From JAZGBC01 sp036444495 (GTDB lineage Bacteria > Pseudomonadota > Alphaproteobacteria > Kiloniellales > J153), in NCBI GenBank assembly GCA_036444495.1, contig JAZGBC010000084.1, positions 1 to 9,177 of the forward strand: 9,177 nt of DNA, given 5' to 3'. The notes under the pieces were generated by a model. It worked only from the letters and a program-made list of their open reading frames with translations, had not been told where the DNA came from and did no database searches. The position numbers were made by a program, and so were the translations under genes. This document shows, one piece after another, positions 1 through 5,850 of this stretch (the first letter of the stretch is position 1; every line of letters starts with the position of its first letter).

Positions 1-76
1 TAATACCCACGTTGATCTTATTGGTATTGGCCGGCCCAGCGTAGGAGCCGCAAAACCCTTCGTACACGAAAGGCAT
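1..76 (-). CDS. Possible 5' end of an unidentified gene, cut by the window edge
   Basis: Reading leftward from an ATG at 76, 25 codons are open up to the window edge (MPFVYEGFCGSYAGPANTNK, then INVGI). About two thirds of the third positions are G or C, which suits this genome better than the other open frames here. There is no clear Shine-Dalgarno; GACGGA touches the ATG. I do not recognise the peptide. If it is real, the gene would be divergent from the HTH gene, with the dyad at 91-123 between the two. Twenty-five codons are too few to exclude chance. Confidence 0.2.
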   Translation of the reverse strand, partial: MPFVYEGFCGSYAGPANTNKINVGI

Positions 77-90
77 TCCGTCGCTTTAAG

Positions 91-123
91 ACGTTTGAGT
101 CGCGTTAACGGCGGATTAAACGT
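91..123. promoter_or_regulatory. Dyad-symmetric site upstream of the HTH gene (candidate operator)
   Basis: ACGTTT (91-96) is mirrored by AAACGT (118-123). The 8-bp palindrome CGTTAACG (103-110) sits within half a base of the same centre. The dyad lies 44 bp before the HTH start in a patch richer in A and T than its surroundings. Nested dyads at a promoter often mark regulator binding, and autoregulation by the adjacent HTH protein is possible, but this is inference from symmetry alone. Confidence 0.25.
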
Positions 124-166
124 TTTCCGGCACCCTTGGTCACATAGTCGTGATGATGGACATCGC

Positions 167-367
167 ATGACCGAGGAAATACTCCTTACCCCGCCGCAGG
201 TCGCCACGCGTCTTCAGGTCAACGAACGCACGGTGACCCAGTGGCTGCGCAAGGGCCACCTGCGAGGCTTCAAGATCGGCAAGGAATGGCGGATCTCCTC
301 GCTCGACCTGGAGACCTTCCTCGAGGACAGCGCCAACGTGCCGTCCACCGGGGGCAAGACCGGGTAA
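167..367 (+). CDS. Excisionase/MerR-type helix-turn-helix DNA-binding protein
   Basis: This is a 66-residue protein made almost entirely of one winged-helix domain of the excisionase/MerR-like HTH_17 type. Residues 6-21 (LLTPPQVATRLQVNER) form the first helices. TVTQWLRKGHLRGFKIG (22-38) supplies the recognition helix and the start of the wing, and EWRISSLDLETFLED (40-54) closes the fold. It should bind DNA in the cytoplasm as a small regulator or architectural factor. The family includes phage excisionases, but no integrase or attachment site is nearby, so a chromosomal regulator is more likely. I chose the ATG at 167 because homologues begin a few residues before LTPPQVA. The frame is open further left (TTG at 95, and on to base 2), but that part has poor codon bias. 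No strong ribosome-binding site is visible. Confidence 0.8.
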   Translation: MTEEILLTPPQVATRLQVNERTVTQWLRKGHLRGFKIGKEWRISSLDLETFLEDSANVPSTGGKTG

Positions 368-424
368 TACCTGCCGCGCCGCAAGCAACCGCCGGCTTCC
401 GTAATTTCAAGTCAATCGATACCT

Positions 425-611
425 CCCGCAGTCCGGCGGCGGCCCGCTGTTTGCTCAGCCGCCGTCGCGCGGATTCGCGCACATGGGCTGGCAAGGGTTG
501 CCAAAGTGCCGAAAAAGTCTTTAAGATGATGAAAGTGGACAATCCTGTATAACGATCTCCCCGATTGACCACCGAGGGCCCCGCCGCTTCGCGGCGGGGT
601 CTTTCGTTTTT
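425..611 (+). ncRNA. Candidate structured RNA or structured 3' UTR ending in a terminator
   Basis: No convincing gene fills 368-761. Within it, successive potential hairpins occur: CGGCGGC/GCCGCCG (434-440 with 458-464), GCGCG/CGCGC (467-471 with 476-480), TGGCAA/TTGCCA around GGG (489-503), and the terminator stem (579-599) followed by a T-rich run. A -10-like TATAAC lies at 548-553, but I see no good -35 at the right distance. If that promoter works, the product would be an RNA of about 50 nt beginning near an exposed CTCCCC (556-561), which could pair with Shine-Dalgarno sequences. Otherwise this is the long 3' UTR of the HTH gene. It matches no RNA family I can recall. Confidence 0.3.
579..611 (+). 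terminator. Strong intrinsic (Rho-independent) terminator
   Basis: CCCCGCCGC (579-587) pairs perfectly with GCGGCGGGG (591-599) around a 3-nt TTC loop (5 nt if the last pair opens). It is followed by TCTTTCGTTTTT (600-611). The T-run is only on the right side, so it stops rightward transcription. It lies 211 bp after the HTH stop codon, which fits either a long 3' UTR or the end of a separate small RNA. Confidence 0.85.
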
Positions 612-651
612 CTAGGGCCAATTCAATGACCTTGCGGTGAGATCAACGCCC

Positions 652-735
652 ATGGAGCAGAAGGAAGTGCCTACGAAAGGAATTTTCGCCGGTCTTAACC
701 GTATGGAAGCGTATGATGCGGAAGGTTTCAGCTGA
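652..735 (+). CDS. Possible 27-codon small ORF ahead of the PAS gene
   Basis: An ATG at 652 opens 27 codons ending with TGA at 733-735. The peptide starts MEQKEVPTKGIFAGLNRMEA and ends YDAEGFS. It sits between the terminator at 611 and the PAS gene start at 762. The nearest purine-rich stretch, GGTGAG (635-640), is about 11 bp from the ATG, a little far. Third positions are only about half G or C, so coding bias does not support it. The stop codon lies inside the 14-bp palindrome. I do not recognise the peptide, and it may be chance. Confidence 0.2.
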   Translation: MEQKEVPTKGIFAGLNRMEAYDAEGFS

Positions 736-738
736 AAC
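725..738. promoter_or_regulatory. Perfect 14-bp palindrome before the PAS gene (candidate operator)
   Basis: GTTTCAGCTGAAAC reads identically on both strands and lies 23 bp before the GTG start of the PAS_5 gene. A -10-like TATGAT (712-717) sits just upstream without a clear -35. A perfect even-length palindrome at this position is typical of a homodimeric repressor or activator site. The binding protein is unknown. Confidence 0.4.
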
Positions 739-761
739 AGTGTCGATTAGGTAACTCCGGC

Positions 762-1277
762 GTGGCCCTCATCGTCGACCTATCGGCTGACGATCTCCCA
801 ACCGAGCGCCTGCGCCGTGGTCACGACTTTTGGCGCTCTCTCAGGCGTGAAAACGGTTTGCCGCATCGTAAGGATATGAATCCTTCGGAAATCCCCGAGC
901 TGTTACCGTGGATCAATCTGGTCGATGTGGTTTGGCAATGCGACTCGCGGCGCTATCGGCATCGTCTGTTGGGCACCGAGTTGGTCAACTATTTTCGGGC
1001 TGATGTCACCGGCATGTGGTTCGACGAGGTATACACGCCGGTGCACCTAAAACAGCAGTTGCCCGCTTACGACCGCGCCGCGATCGACGCCGTGCCGAAT
1101 ATCGATTCAGTTTCGATCGCGGTGAACCGCGACGAACACCACCACGACCTCGTCTACTGGCGTCTGATCCTGCCGATGACCATGGACGATAAACGGGCGG
1201 ACTTGCTGTTCCTGCTGTTCGACGTCGTGACAGACGATCCCCTGTATCAAGACCGCCTGCCGCTCCATCTCGATTGA
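762..1277 (+). CDS. PAS_5-family (single PAS-like domain) protein
   Basis: This is a 171-residue soluble protein matching the alphaproteobacterial PAS_5 family in layout. An N-terminal helix region contains HDFWRSLRRENGLPHRKDMNP (21-41), followed by EIPELLPWINLVDVVW (43-58). The core strand is RYRHRLLGTELVNYFRADVTG (64-84), and the C-terminal strands are YWRLILPM (132-139) and LLFLLFDVV (148-156). These proteins lack an attached output domain and their ligand and partner are generally unknown, so a sensory or regulatory role is inference. The GTG at 762 is the only good start: the frame is closed by TGA at 714-716, no ATG lies between, and the conserved W25 region needs the N-terminus. The ribosome-binding site is weak. 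Codon use is less GC-biased than in most neighbours. It ends 23 bp before the convergent cyclase gene, with no terminator between them. Confidence 0.8.
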   Translation: MALIVDLSADDLPTERLRRGHDFWRSLRRENGLPHRKDMNPSEIPELLPWINLVDVVWQCDSRRYRHRLLGTELVNYFRADVTGMWFDEVYTPVHLKQQLPAYDRAAIDAVPNIDSVSIAVNRDEHHHDLVYWRLILPMTMDDKRADLLFLLFDVVTDDPLYQDRLPLHLD

Positions 1278-1300
1278 TACGGCCCAATTCAGCGCAGCCC

Positions 1301-2659
1301 TCAGACGACCAGGACCACCAAATCCACCGGCAGTCCGATGCCGGCCACGGCGATGCCCGGCAGGCGCTCTTGGGCCGTCGGCGGTTCGTAGCCCTGGGCC
1401 AGGGCGAGTTCGTAGGTGGCGGCGTCGCACAGCGCGCGCACGCCCTGTACTTTGTTCTCTTGCTCGATCTTGGCCGAGAGGTTCACCGCACCCCCGATCA
1501 CCGTGTATTCCAGGCGCGTCTCGTCGCCCACGGCGCCGAACATGATCCGGCCCGTGGCCACGGCGGCGTTAACTTCGGGGTAGGCCTGGCCGTCTGCCTG
1601 GCTGGCGGCGCGCCAGGCCTGGGCCTCGGCGATGGCCTGATCGACCGTGCGCAGCGCATCGGCCGCGTAAGTGGCCGAGGGCTCGGCGGCACCGAAGGTC
1701 GCCATGATCCCATCGCCCAGGAACTTGTCGATGCTGCCGCCGTGGGCTTGGACGACCTGGACCATGCGGTGCTGGTAGTCGGCGAGCACGGACATCACCC
1801 GGTCGGGTTCCTGGCTTTCGGCAAAGGGGGTGAAGCCGCGCATGTCGAAATTGACGATCGCGGCGTCGCGCAACTCGCCCGTGCCCGCCGCGATCTCCCG
1901 GTCCGAGCCGCGGATGCGCTGGGCGATCTCGGGGGCGAAGAAACGGGCCAGCTCCTGGGCCGCCACCCCCTCGCTGACCGCGCGCACGAGCAGGGCCCGG
2001 CCGCGCACGAGCGCCACGCCAAGGATCGCGGCGACCACCAGGATGGAGGCGATCTTGTCGAACTCGGCGCCCAGAAGGATGGAGTTGGACGTCATGTAGG
2101 CGACGTAGTCGCGCGTGATCATGGTGTCGGCGGGATCCACCGTAATCACGTAGAGGACCAGGACCAGCCAACCAAGCGCGGCCACCAGCCCGGCGACGAA
2201 GACGAAGCGCGCCTCGAACCTGAGCGCCCTGAGCGCGATGAAGATGAAGACGTAAAGCAGCGTCGGCGCCTTGAGGTAGAAGGAGGCCGGCTGAGCGTAC
2301 TGGATGTGGAAGCTCCAGATCAGTCCGAAGAGCAGCGTCATGTCGATCACGATCGACACGATGAGGAACCAGCCCGGCAGGCTCATGCGGTAGGCCAGGC
2401 TCAGGCGGATCAGGGTGAACAGCATGTAGGCGCCGATGACCCAGGGTACCGGCTGAAAGGCCTGGTCCGCCGGAAAGGTCTTGGGCGAGATGGCGTAGAG
2501 GGTGGCGAAGGTGAGCACCACGGCGAGCTGGAACCATCCGATGAGGCGTTCGGTGGCATCGCCCTGGTCCTGGATCGCCGCCCGCACCCGCTCGGGGAGC
2601 GCCCTGTCTTTACCACCTAGCATCCGCGCCAACATGGTTCGCCTGTGGGGTTCGATCAT
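1301..2659 (-). CDS. Membrane-anchored class III adenylate/guanylate cyclase
   Basis: This 452-residue protein should convert ATP or GTP to a cyclic nucleotide at the inner face of the membrane. About six hydrophobic helices occupy residues 42-58, 72-89, 96-116, 131-146, 151-174 and 202-218. A linker (RFFAPEIAQRIRG, 239-251) leads to the catalytic domain (about 263-447). Metal-binding Asp are D272 (FDMRGFT) and D316 (FLGDGIM). K312 and T386 (YTVIG) occupy the purine-contacting positions, with Thr replacing the Asp of many bacterial enzymes. N393 is present, but the usual transition-state Arg four residues later is Lys (K397, VNLSAK). Related alphaproteobacterial cyclases, as I recall, also carry Lys here, so activity is not excluded. 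The ATG at 2659 has AAGG directly against it; the ATG at 2635 (Met9) is an alternative. It lies 66 bp after the methyltransferase and is probably last in that operon. Substrate (ATP or GTP) cannot be fixed from sequence. Confidence 0.92.
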   Translation of the reverse strand: MIEPHRRTMLARMLGGKDRALPERVRAAIQDQGDATERLIGWFQLAVVLTFATLYAISPKTFPADQAFQPVPWVIGAYMLFTLIRLSLAYRMSLPGWFLIVSIVIDMTLLFGLIWSFHIQYAQPASFYLKAPTLLYVFIFIALRALRFEARFVFVAGLVAALGWLVLVLYVITVDPADTMITRDYVAYMTSNSILLGAEFDKIASILVVAAILGVALVRGRALLVRAVSEGVAAQELARFFAPEIAQRIRGSDREIAAGTGELRDAAIVNFDMRGFTPFAESQEPDRVMSVLADYQHRMVQVVQAHGGSIDKFLGDGIMATFGAAEPSATYAADALRTVDQAIAEAQAWRAASQADGQAYPEVNAAVATGRIMFGAVGDETRLEYTVIGGAVNLSAKIEQENKVQGVRALCDAATYELALAQGYEPPTAQERLPGIAVAGIGLPVDLVVLVV

Positions 2660-2725
2660 CCTTGTGTCACTCGATCTTAGGCCATGGCCGGTGGGGCGTG
2701 GTGTCAGATTGCCGTGAGCGGAGCG

Positions 2726-3583
2726 TTACCGGGTCTTGAGCCAGAGGCTGGACTCCAGGGTCTCGGCCGCCCGGGGCAGGCGGCCGGCCGCGGAAGCCGC
2801 CAAATCCCCCGTCATGCGGGTCGACACATAGTGGCTGGCGAAAATCACCTCGACGCGATCGCCCGCGAGCAGGGGCAGCACGCCCAGTTGCTCGTTGTAG
2901 CCGCGCCAGGCCCAGTGGGCCGGATAGTCGTCGGGCAGGAAGATATCGTGCAGATGCACCAGCACGCCGGGCGGCAATCCCGGCAGTACCCGGCCGAGCA
3001 GCAGGTCCACGTCGCTGCCCGGCATGAGGATGTGGCTGGAATCGATGACCAGGAAATCCCCGGCGGCCAGATCGGACAGGCCGTTCGGCGCCGCCTCCTG
3101 CAGGCTGCGCCGGTCGAGCTCGATATCCAGGCCCGCAAGCTCGGCCCGCGGCGCCGGGTCGATCGCCGTAATGCGGGTCGCGTGCCCACCATCGGCCACG
3201 GCGCGGGCGAGAAATCGTGTCGAATGACCGGAGCCCACCTCGACGATGCGCCGCGGCGCCAAACGGCGCACAAGGGTGTACGCAACGGCGGCATCCAGGG
3301 GCGGGAACCAGGACTGCCCCCAGCGCGGCGCGGGCGGTGGCTCGCCGCCGATGCGGGCGAGGCTGTCCTCGAACTCCCCGATCCAATCCAGCACCGATTG
3401 GAATTGCACCCGTTCGGCCGCCAGGCGGGCCTCGGCCACCGCATAGGGCAGGCGCGTGCCCGGCCGCGGCAAAGCCGCGGCGTAGCGGTAGGGAATGAAG
3501 AAGCCCTTCTCCGAAATGCCCAATAGGGTCAGCAGCCCGAGCCAGAGACTGCGGCGGCGGCCCCGGCCCGCGCCCTTTGTCAC
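2726..3583 (-). CDS. Class I SAM-dependent methyltransferase, substrate unknown
   Basis: This 285-residue protein has a Rossmann-type methyltransferase core at about 95-250. Motif I is IVEVGSGHSTRFLARAV (113-129), binding S-adenosylmethionine. AIDPAP (140-145) ends strand 2 with the ribose-binding acid D142. DFLVIDSSH (176-184) is the strand-4 motif and HLHDIFLPDDYP (210-221) a strand-5/catalytic-side motif. This pattern resembles the Methyltransf_24 group, whose substrates vary widely. The basic, partly hydrophobic N-terminus (RGRRRSLWLGLLTLLGI, 7-23) could associate with the membrane but is short for a transmembrane helix with signal-peptide features. The start is GTG at 3583; its GTGA overlaps the TGA stop of the upstream metallohydrolase by 4 bp, strong evidence of translational coupling. 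The methyl acceptor is unknown. Confidence 0.85.
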   Translation of the reverse strand: MTKGAGRGRRRSLWLGLLTLLGISEKGFFIPYRYAAALPRPGTRLPYAVAEARLAAERVQFQSVLDWIGEFEDSLARIGGEPPPAPRWGQSWFPPLDAAVAYTLVRRLAPRRIVEVGSGHSTRFLARAVADGGHATRITAIDPAPRAELAGLDIELDRRSLQEAAPNGLSDLAAGDFLVIDSSHILMPGSDVDLLLGRVLPGLPPGVLVHLHDIFLPDDYPAHWAWRGYNEQLGVLPLLAGDRVEVIFASHYVSTRMTGDLAASAAGRLPRAAETLESSLWLKTR

Positions 3584-4413
3584 GGGCTGAGCACCATGCC
3601 CTCGCGGGCGACCAGGGTGCCGGGAAGGGCCGCCTCGGCCTGCCGCGCCACCTCGTCCATGAAGGCGTCGTCGTGGCTCGGGTCATGGTGGAAGAGGACC
3701 AGGCGCGCCACCCCGGCGCGCTGGCACAGGCGGACGCCCTCCTGCCAGGTGGAATGGCCCCAGTTCCTGTAGCGGGGATATTCCTCGTCCGTGAAACTGG
3801 AGTCGTAGATCACTATGTCGGCGCCCTCGATCAGACCGAGGATATTTTCATCGGGCCGGTCCTCGACGTGCTCGGTGTCGGTGATGTAGCAGACCGACCG
3901 GTCGCCATACTCGATGCGGTATCCGGTGGCCCCGTTGGGATGGTTGAGCGGCGCGCTGCGCAGGCGTACGCCGGGCTGCGGCTCGAGCGTCTCGCCCGCG
4001 GTGAAATCGTGAAACGAGATGCTGCCGGCGAAAATCTCCGGCGGCACGGGAAAAAGCGGCGCGATCATCATCTGCGAGAGCGCCTGATGCAGGGTGAGCT
4101 CCGGCTGCAAATGCCCGGCCCAGAGGCGGAAGCGGGTATCGGGATTATAAAGCGGCGCGAAGAAGGGCAGCCCGACCACGTGATCCAGATGGGTGTGGGT
4201 CAGGAAGAGGTCGCCGCTCAAGCCCTTCGCTCCGGCAAGGGTCTCGCCCAGCAGACGCAGGCCCGTGCCGGCATCGAAGATCAGGAGATGCTCGCCACAG
4301 CGAACCTCCAGGCAGGAGGTATTGCCGCCGTAGCGTTGGTGGCTCTCGCCCGGACAGGCGATCGAGCCGCGCACGCCCCAGAACCGGACAATAAATTCCG
4401 TACTATCCGCCAA
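3580..4413 (-). CDS. MBL-fold metallohydrolase (PhnP/TaR3-like subgroup)
   Basis: This 277-residue cytoplasmic enzyme belongs to the metallo-beta-lactamase superfamily. The N-terminus FIVRFWGVRGSIACPG (7-22) followed by YGGNTSCLEV (28-37) is diagnostic of the COG1235-like subgroup. HTHLDH (73-78) is the dinuclear metal motif. Further likely ligands are H158 (LNHPNG), D179 (ITDTEH) and D204 (YDSSF), with H220 (WGHSTW) and H242/H243 (FHHDPSHDD) in the active site. The subgroup hydrolyses phosphodiester-type bonds where known, so a cyclic-nucleotide phosphodiesterase opposing the cyclase downstream is a reasonable but untested idea. The start must be the TTG at 4413: upstream in frame there is no ATG, GTG or TTG before a stop near 4470, and later starts would cut the conserved FWGVRGS motif. 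It is first in the three-gene minus-strand unit. Confidence 0.88.
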   Translation of the reverse strand: MADSTEFIVRFWGVRGSIACPGESHQRYGGNTSCLEVRCGEHLLIFDAGTGLRLLGETLAGAKGLSGDLFLTHTHLDHVVGLPFFAPLYNPDTRFRLWAGHLQPELTLHQALSQMMIAPLFPVPPEIFAGSISFHDFTAGETLEPQPGVRLRSAPLNHPNGATGYRIEYGDRSVCYITDTEHVEDRPDENILGLIEGADIVIYDSSFTDEEYPRYRNWGHSTWQEGVRLCQRAGVARLVLFHHDPSHDDAFMDEVARQAEAALPGTLVAREGMVLSP

Positions 4414-4641
4414 CCTATAGCCCCGGTCTTTTTGTCTCGGCCCCCTGACGACGGAGCCGCACCTATTCTATTTAGGACGGCTTATTGCCCCGCCCAAACA
4501 AAAAATCATGCAATTTCCCGTGATCCCTTTGGCGGCATAGGCTTTTTTGCGTTGCCGCCCGCTACCGGCTGGGCAAGACTGCCGCCGGGGCCGGCCTATC
4601 GGCCAGTCCCTTAGCGTTGTGCCAGCGAAGATCAGGGGGCG
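4414..4641. promoter_or_regulatory. Divergent intergenic region between MBL hydrolase and MFS genes
   Basis: These 228 bp separate two divergently transcribed genes and should hold both promoters. For the leftward operon, TAGAAT (complement of 4467-4472) is -10-like, but no matching -35 is evident. It lies in the AT-rich stretch 4462-4476, which has CCTA/TAGG ends. A poly-A patch (4500-4505) and poly-T patch (4543-4548) stand out in the GC-rich background. CAGGGGG (4633-4639) serves as a ribosome-binding site for the MFS gene. I see no gene, terminator or known riboswitch. Confidence 0.4.
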
Positions 4642-5850
4642 ATGACCGCCAGCCGCAGCAACTGGACGGGCGTCGCCTTTGGGCTCTGCATCGCCTGCTT
4701 CGCCGCCTATCAGCAGTTCAAGCTGCCGCCGGCGCTACCCTTGCTCCTGCAAAGTTACGGCTACGACCGGACGCTCGCGGGCGGCTTCATGTCGGTCTAC
4801 GCCCTCGCCGGGCTGGGGTTATCCCTCTTCCTCGGCCGGATTATCGATCGCGGACACGCCGGGGTGTCGATATTGATCGGTCTGGCCGCGATGATTGCGG
4901 GCAGTTCGCTGGCACTGGCCCTGCCGGAAAACGGCTGGATCGTGCTCGCCGCCCGGGCGCTCGAGGGCGCCGGCTTCGCCGTTCTCGCCATGTGTGGACC
5001 GGTGTTGGCCAACGCCAACGCCGCCCCGCGCCACCTGCCGATCATCGTCGGGCTGACCGCTGCCTGGATCCCCGTGGGCCAGCTTGCCGCCGCGCTGCTC
5101 GCCCCGGCCGCCTTCGCCGTTCAGGGCTGGCAGGCGCTTTGGCTGGTGGCGATCCTGGGCTCGGCGGCGCTGGCGGTTTGGACGCTCAGCTTGATGCGCC
5201 GGGGCGCGCTCGAACTCTCCGCCGGGGCCAGGGCGGCGGCCGGGACGAAAGCGGCGTCCCTGCCCGCCGGACGGCGTTTGAGCCTGATCCTGACCGCGGT
5301 CATTTTCATGCTTTGGTCCGGTCAATACTTTGCCTACATGACCTGGCTGCCGCAGTACCTGGTAGAGGTTCATGGGCTGACGCCTTCGCTCGCGGTAGTC
5401 GGCAACATGGTGCCCGTCGTCGTCCTCATCCTGACCACCCTGGTGACCGGCATGATCCTGCGCGCGGGCGTGCCGCTGGGGCCCCTGCTGGTCGCCGGCC
5501 TGGCGGTGCAGGCCGCGGGCTGGTGGGCGGTCTCGAGTGCGGCAGGCGGGTGGATCGGAATCGCGTCACTCGTGGTCTACGGCATCGCGGCTGGCATCTG
5601 TCCGACCTGTTTTTTCGCCATGCCCAGCGCCCTTGCCGGACAGGGCCGCGCCGCGGGGCCGGCTTTCGGAATTATCATGACCGGCCGCAATCTGGGCGTG
5701 CTGGTCGGGCCCGTGCTCCTGGCCCAGGCCTTCAAGATCACCGGCGCCTGGGACATCGCCGCGCCGATCTTCGGCACGATCACGGCCCTGGCCTTGGTCC
5801 TGGGTCTTTGGCTCGCGGTGTCGCTGCGCGGGGCGCGCTATAAATACTAA
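4642..5850 (+). CDS. Major facilitator superfamily (MFS) transporter
   Basis: This 402-residue inner-membrane protein has about twelve hydrophobic helices in two six-helix halves (roughly 10-27, 45-65, 73-95, 98-124, 132-158, 163-185, then 213-235, 249-272, 277-299, 301-327, 337-362, 372-395). A cytoplasmic loop rich in Ala, Gly and basic residues (186-212) joins the halves. The loop between helices 2 and 3 carries GRIIDRGHAG (65-74), a form of the MFS signature motif A. RALEGAGFAVLAMCGP (105-120) resembles the helix-4 region of the CynX/NimT-like branch. The substrate cannot be read from sequence; organic anions or small drugs are typical for that branch. The ATG at 4642 follows AGGGGG at 3-5 bp spacing. 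It is a single gene that converges on the response regulator, sharing the bases CTAA between the two stop codons. Confidence 0.9.
   Translation: MTASRSNWTGVAFGLCIACFAAYQQFKLPPALPLLLQSYGYDRTLAGGFMSVYALAGLGLSLFLGRIIDRGHAGVSILIGLAAMIAGSSLALALPENGWIVLAARALEGAGFAVLAMCGPVLANANAAPRHLPIIVGLTAAWIPVGQLAAALLAPAAFAVQGWQALWLVAILGSAALAVWTLSLMRRGALELSAGARAAAGTKAASLPAGRRLSLILTAVIFMLWSGQYFAYMTWLPQYLVEVHGLTPSLAVVGNMVPVVVLILTTLVTGMILRAGVPLGPLLVAGLAVQAAGWWAVSSAAGGWIGIASLVVYGIAAGICPTCFFAMPSALAGQGRAAGPAFGIIMTGRNLGVLVGPVLLAQAFKITGAWDIAAPIFGTITALALVLGLWLAVSLRGARYKY

Noticed and set aside
2..166. Longer HTH protein starting left of 167 (frame open to base 2, TTG at 95)
   Set aside because: Codons before 167 are AT-ending and atypical, and the family normally begins just before the LTPPQVA segment.
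167..367. Excisionase gene as evidence of a prophage or integrative element
   Set aside because: No integrase, attachment-site repeats or phage genes are visible; the fold is also common in chromosomal regulators.
489..501. Sigma-54-like promoter (TGGCA ... TTGC)
   Set aside because: The GG to GC spacing is 8 bp instead of the required 10, and the match is explained by the inverted repeat.
679..704. EcfG-type general stress promoter (GGAAT-N16-CGTA) before the PAS gene
   Set aside because: It misses the conserved C of GGAAC and the second T of CGTT; too weak to call.
1274..2620. Long open frame on the plus strand opposite the cyclase
   Set aside because: It is a 448-codon antisense frame rich in Asp, His, Arg and Gly with no domain, produced by GC-rich codons of the real cyclase on the other strand.
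4617..5843. Second long plus-strand frame over the MFS gene
   Set aside because: It is Arg- and Gly-rich without hydrophobic helices or motifs. The overlapping frame from 4642 gives a proper 12-helix transporter.
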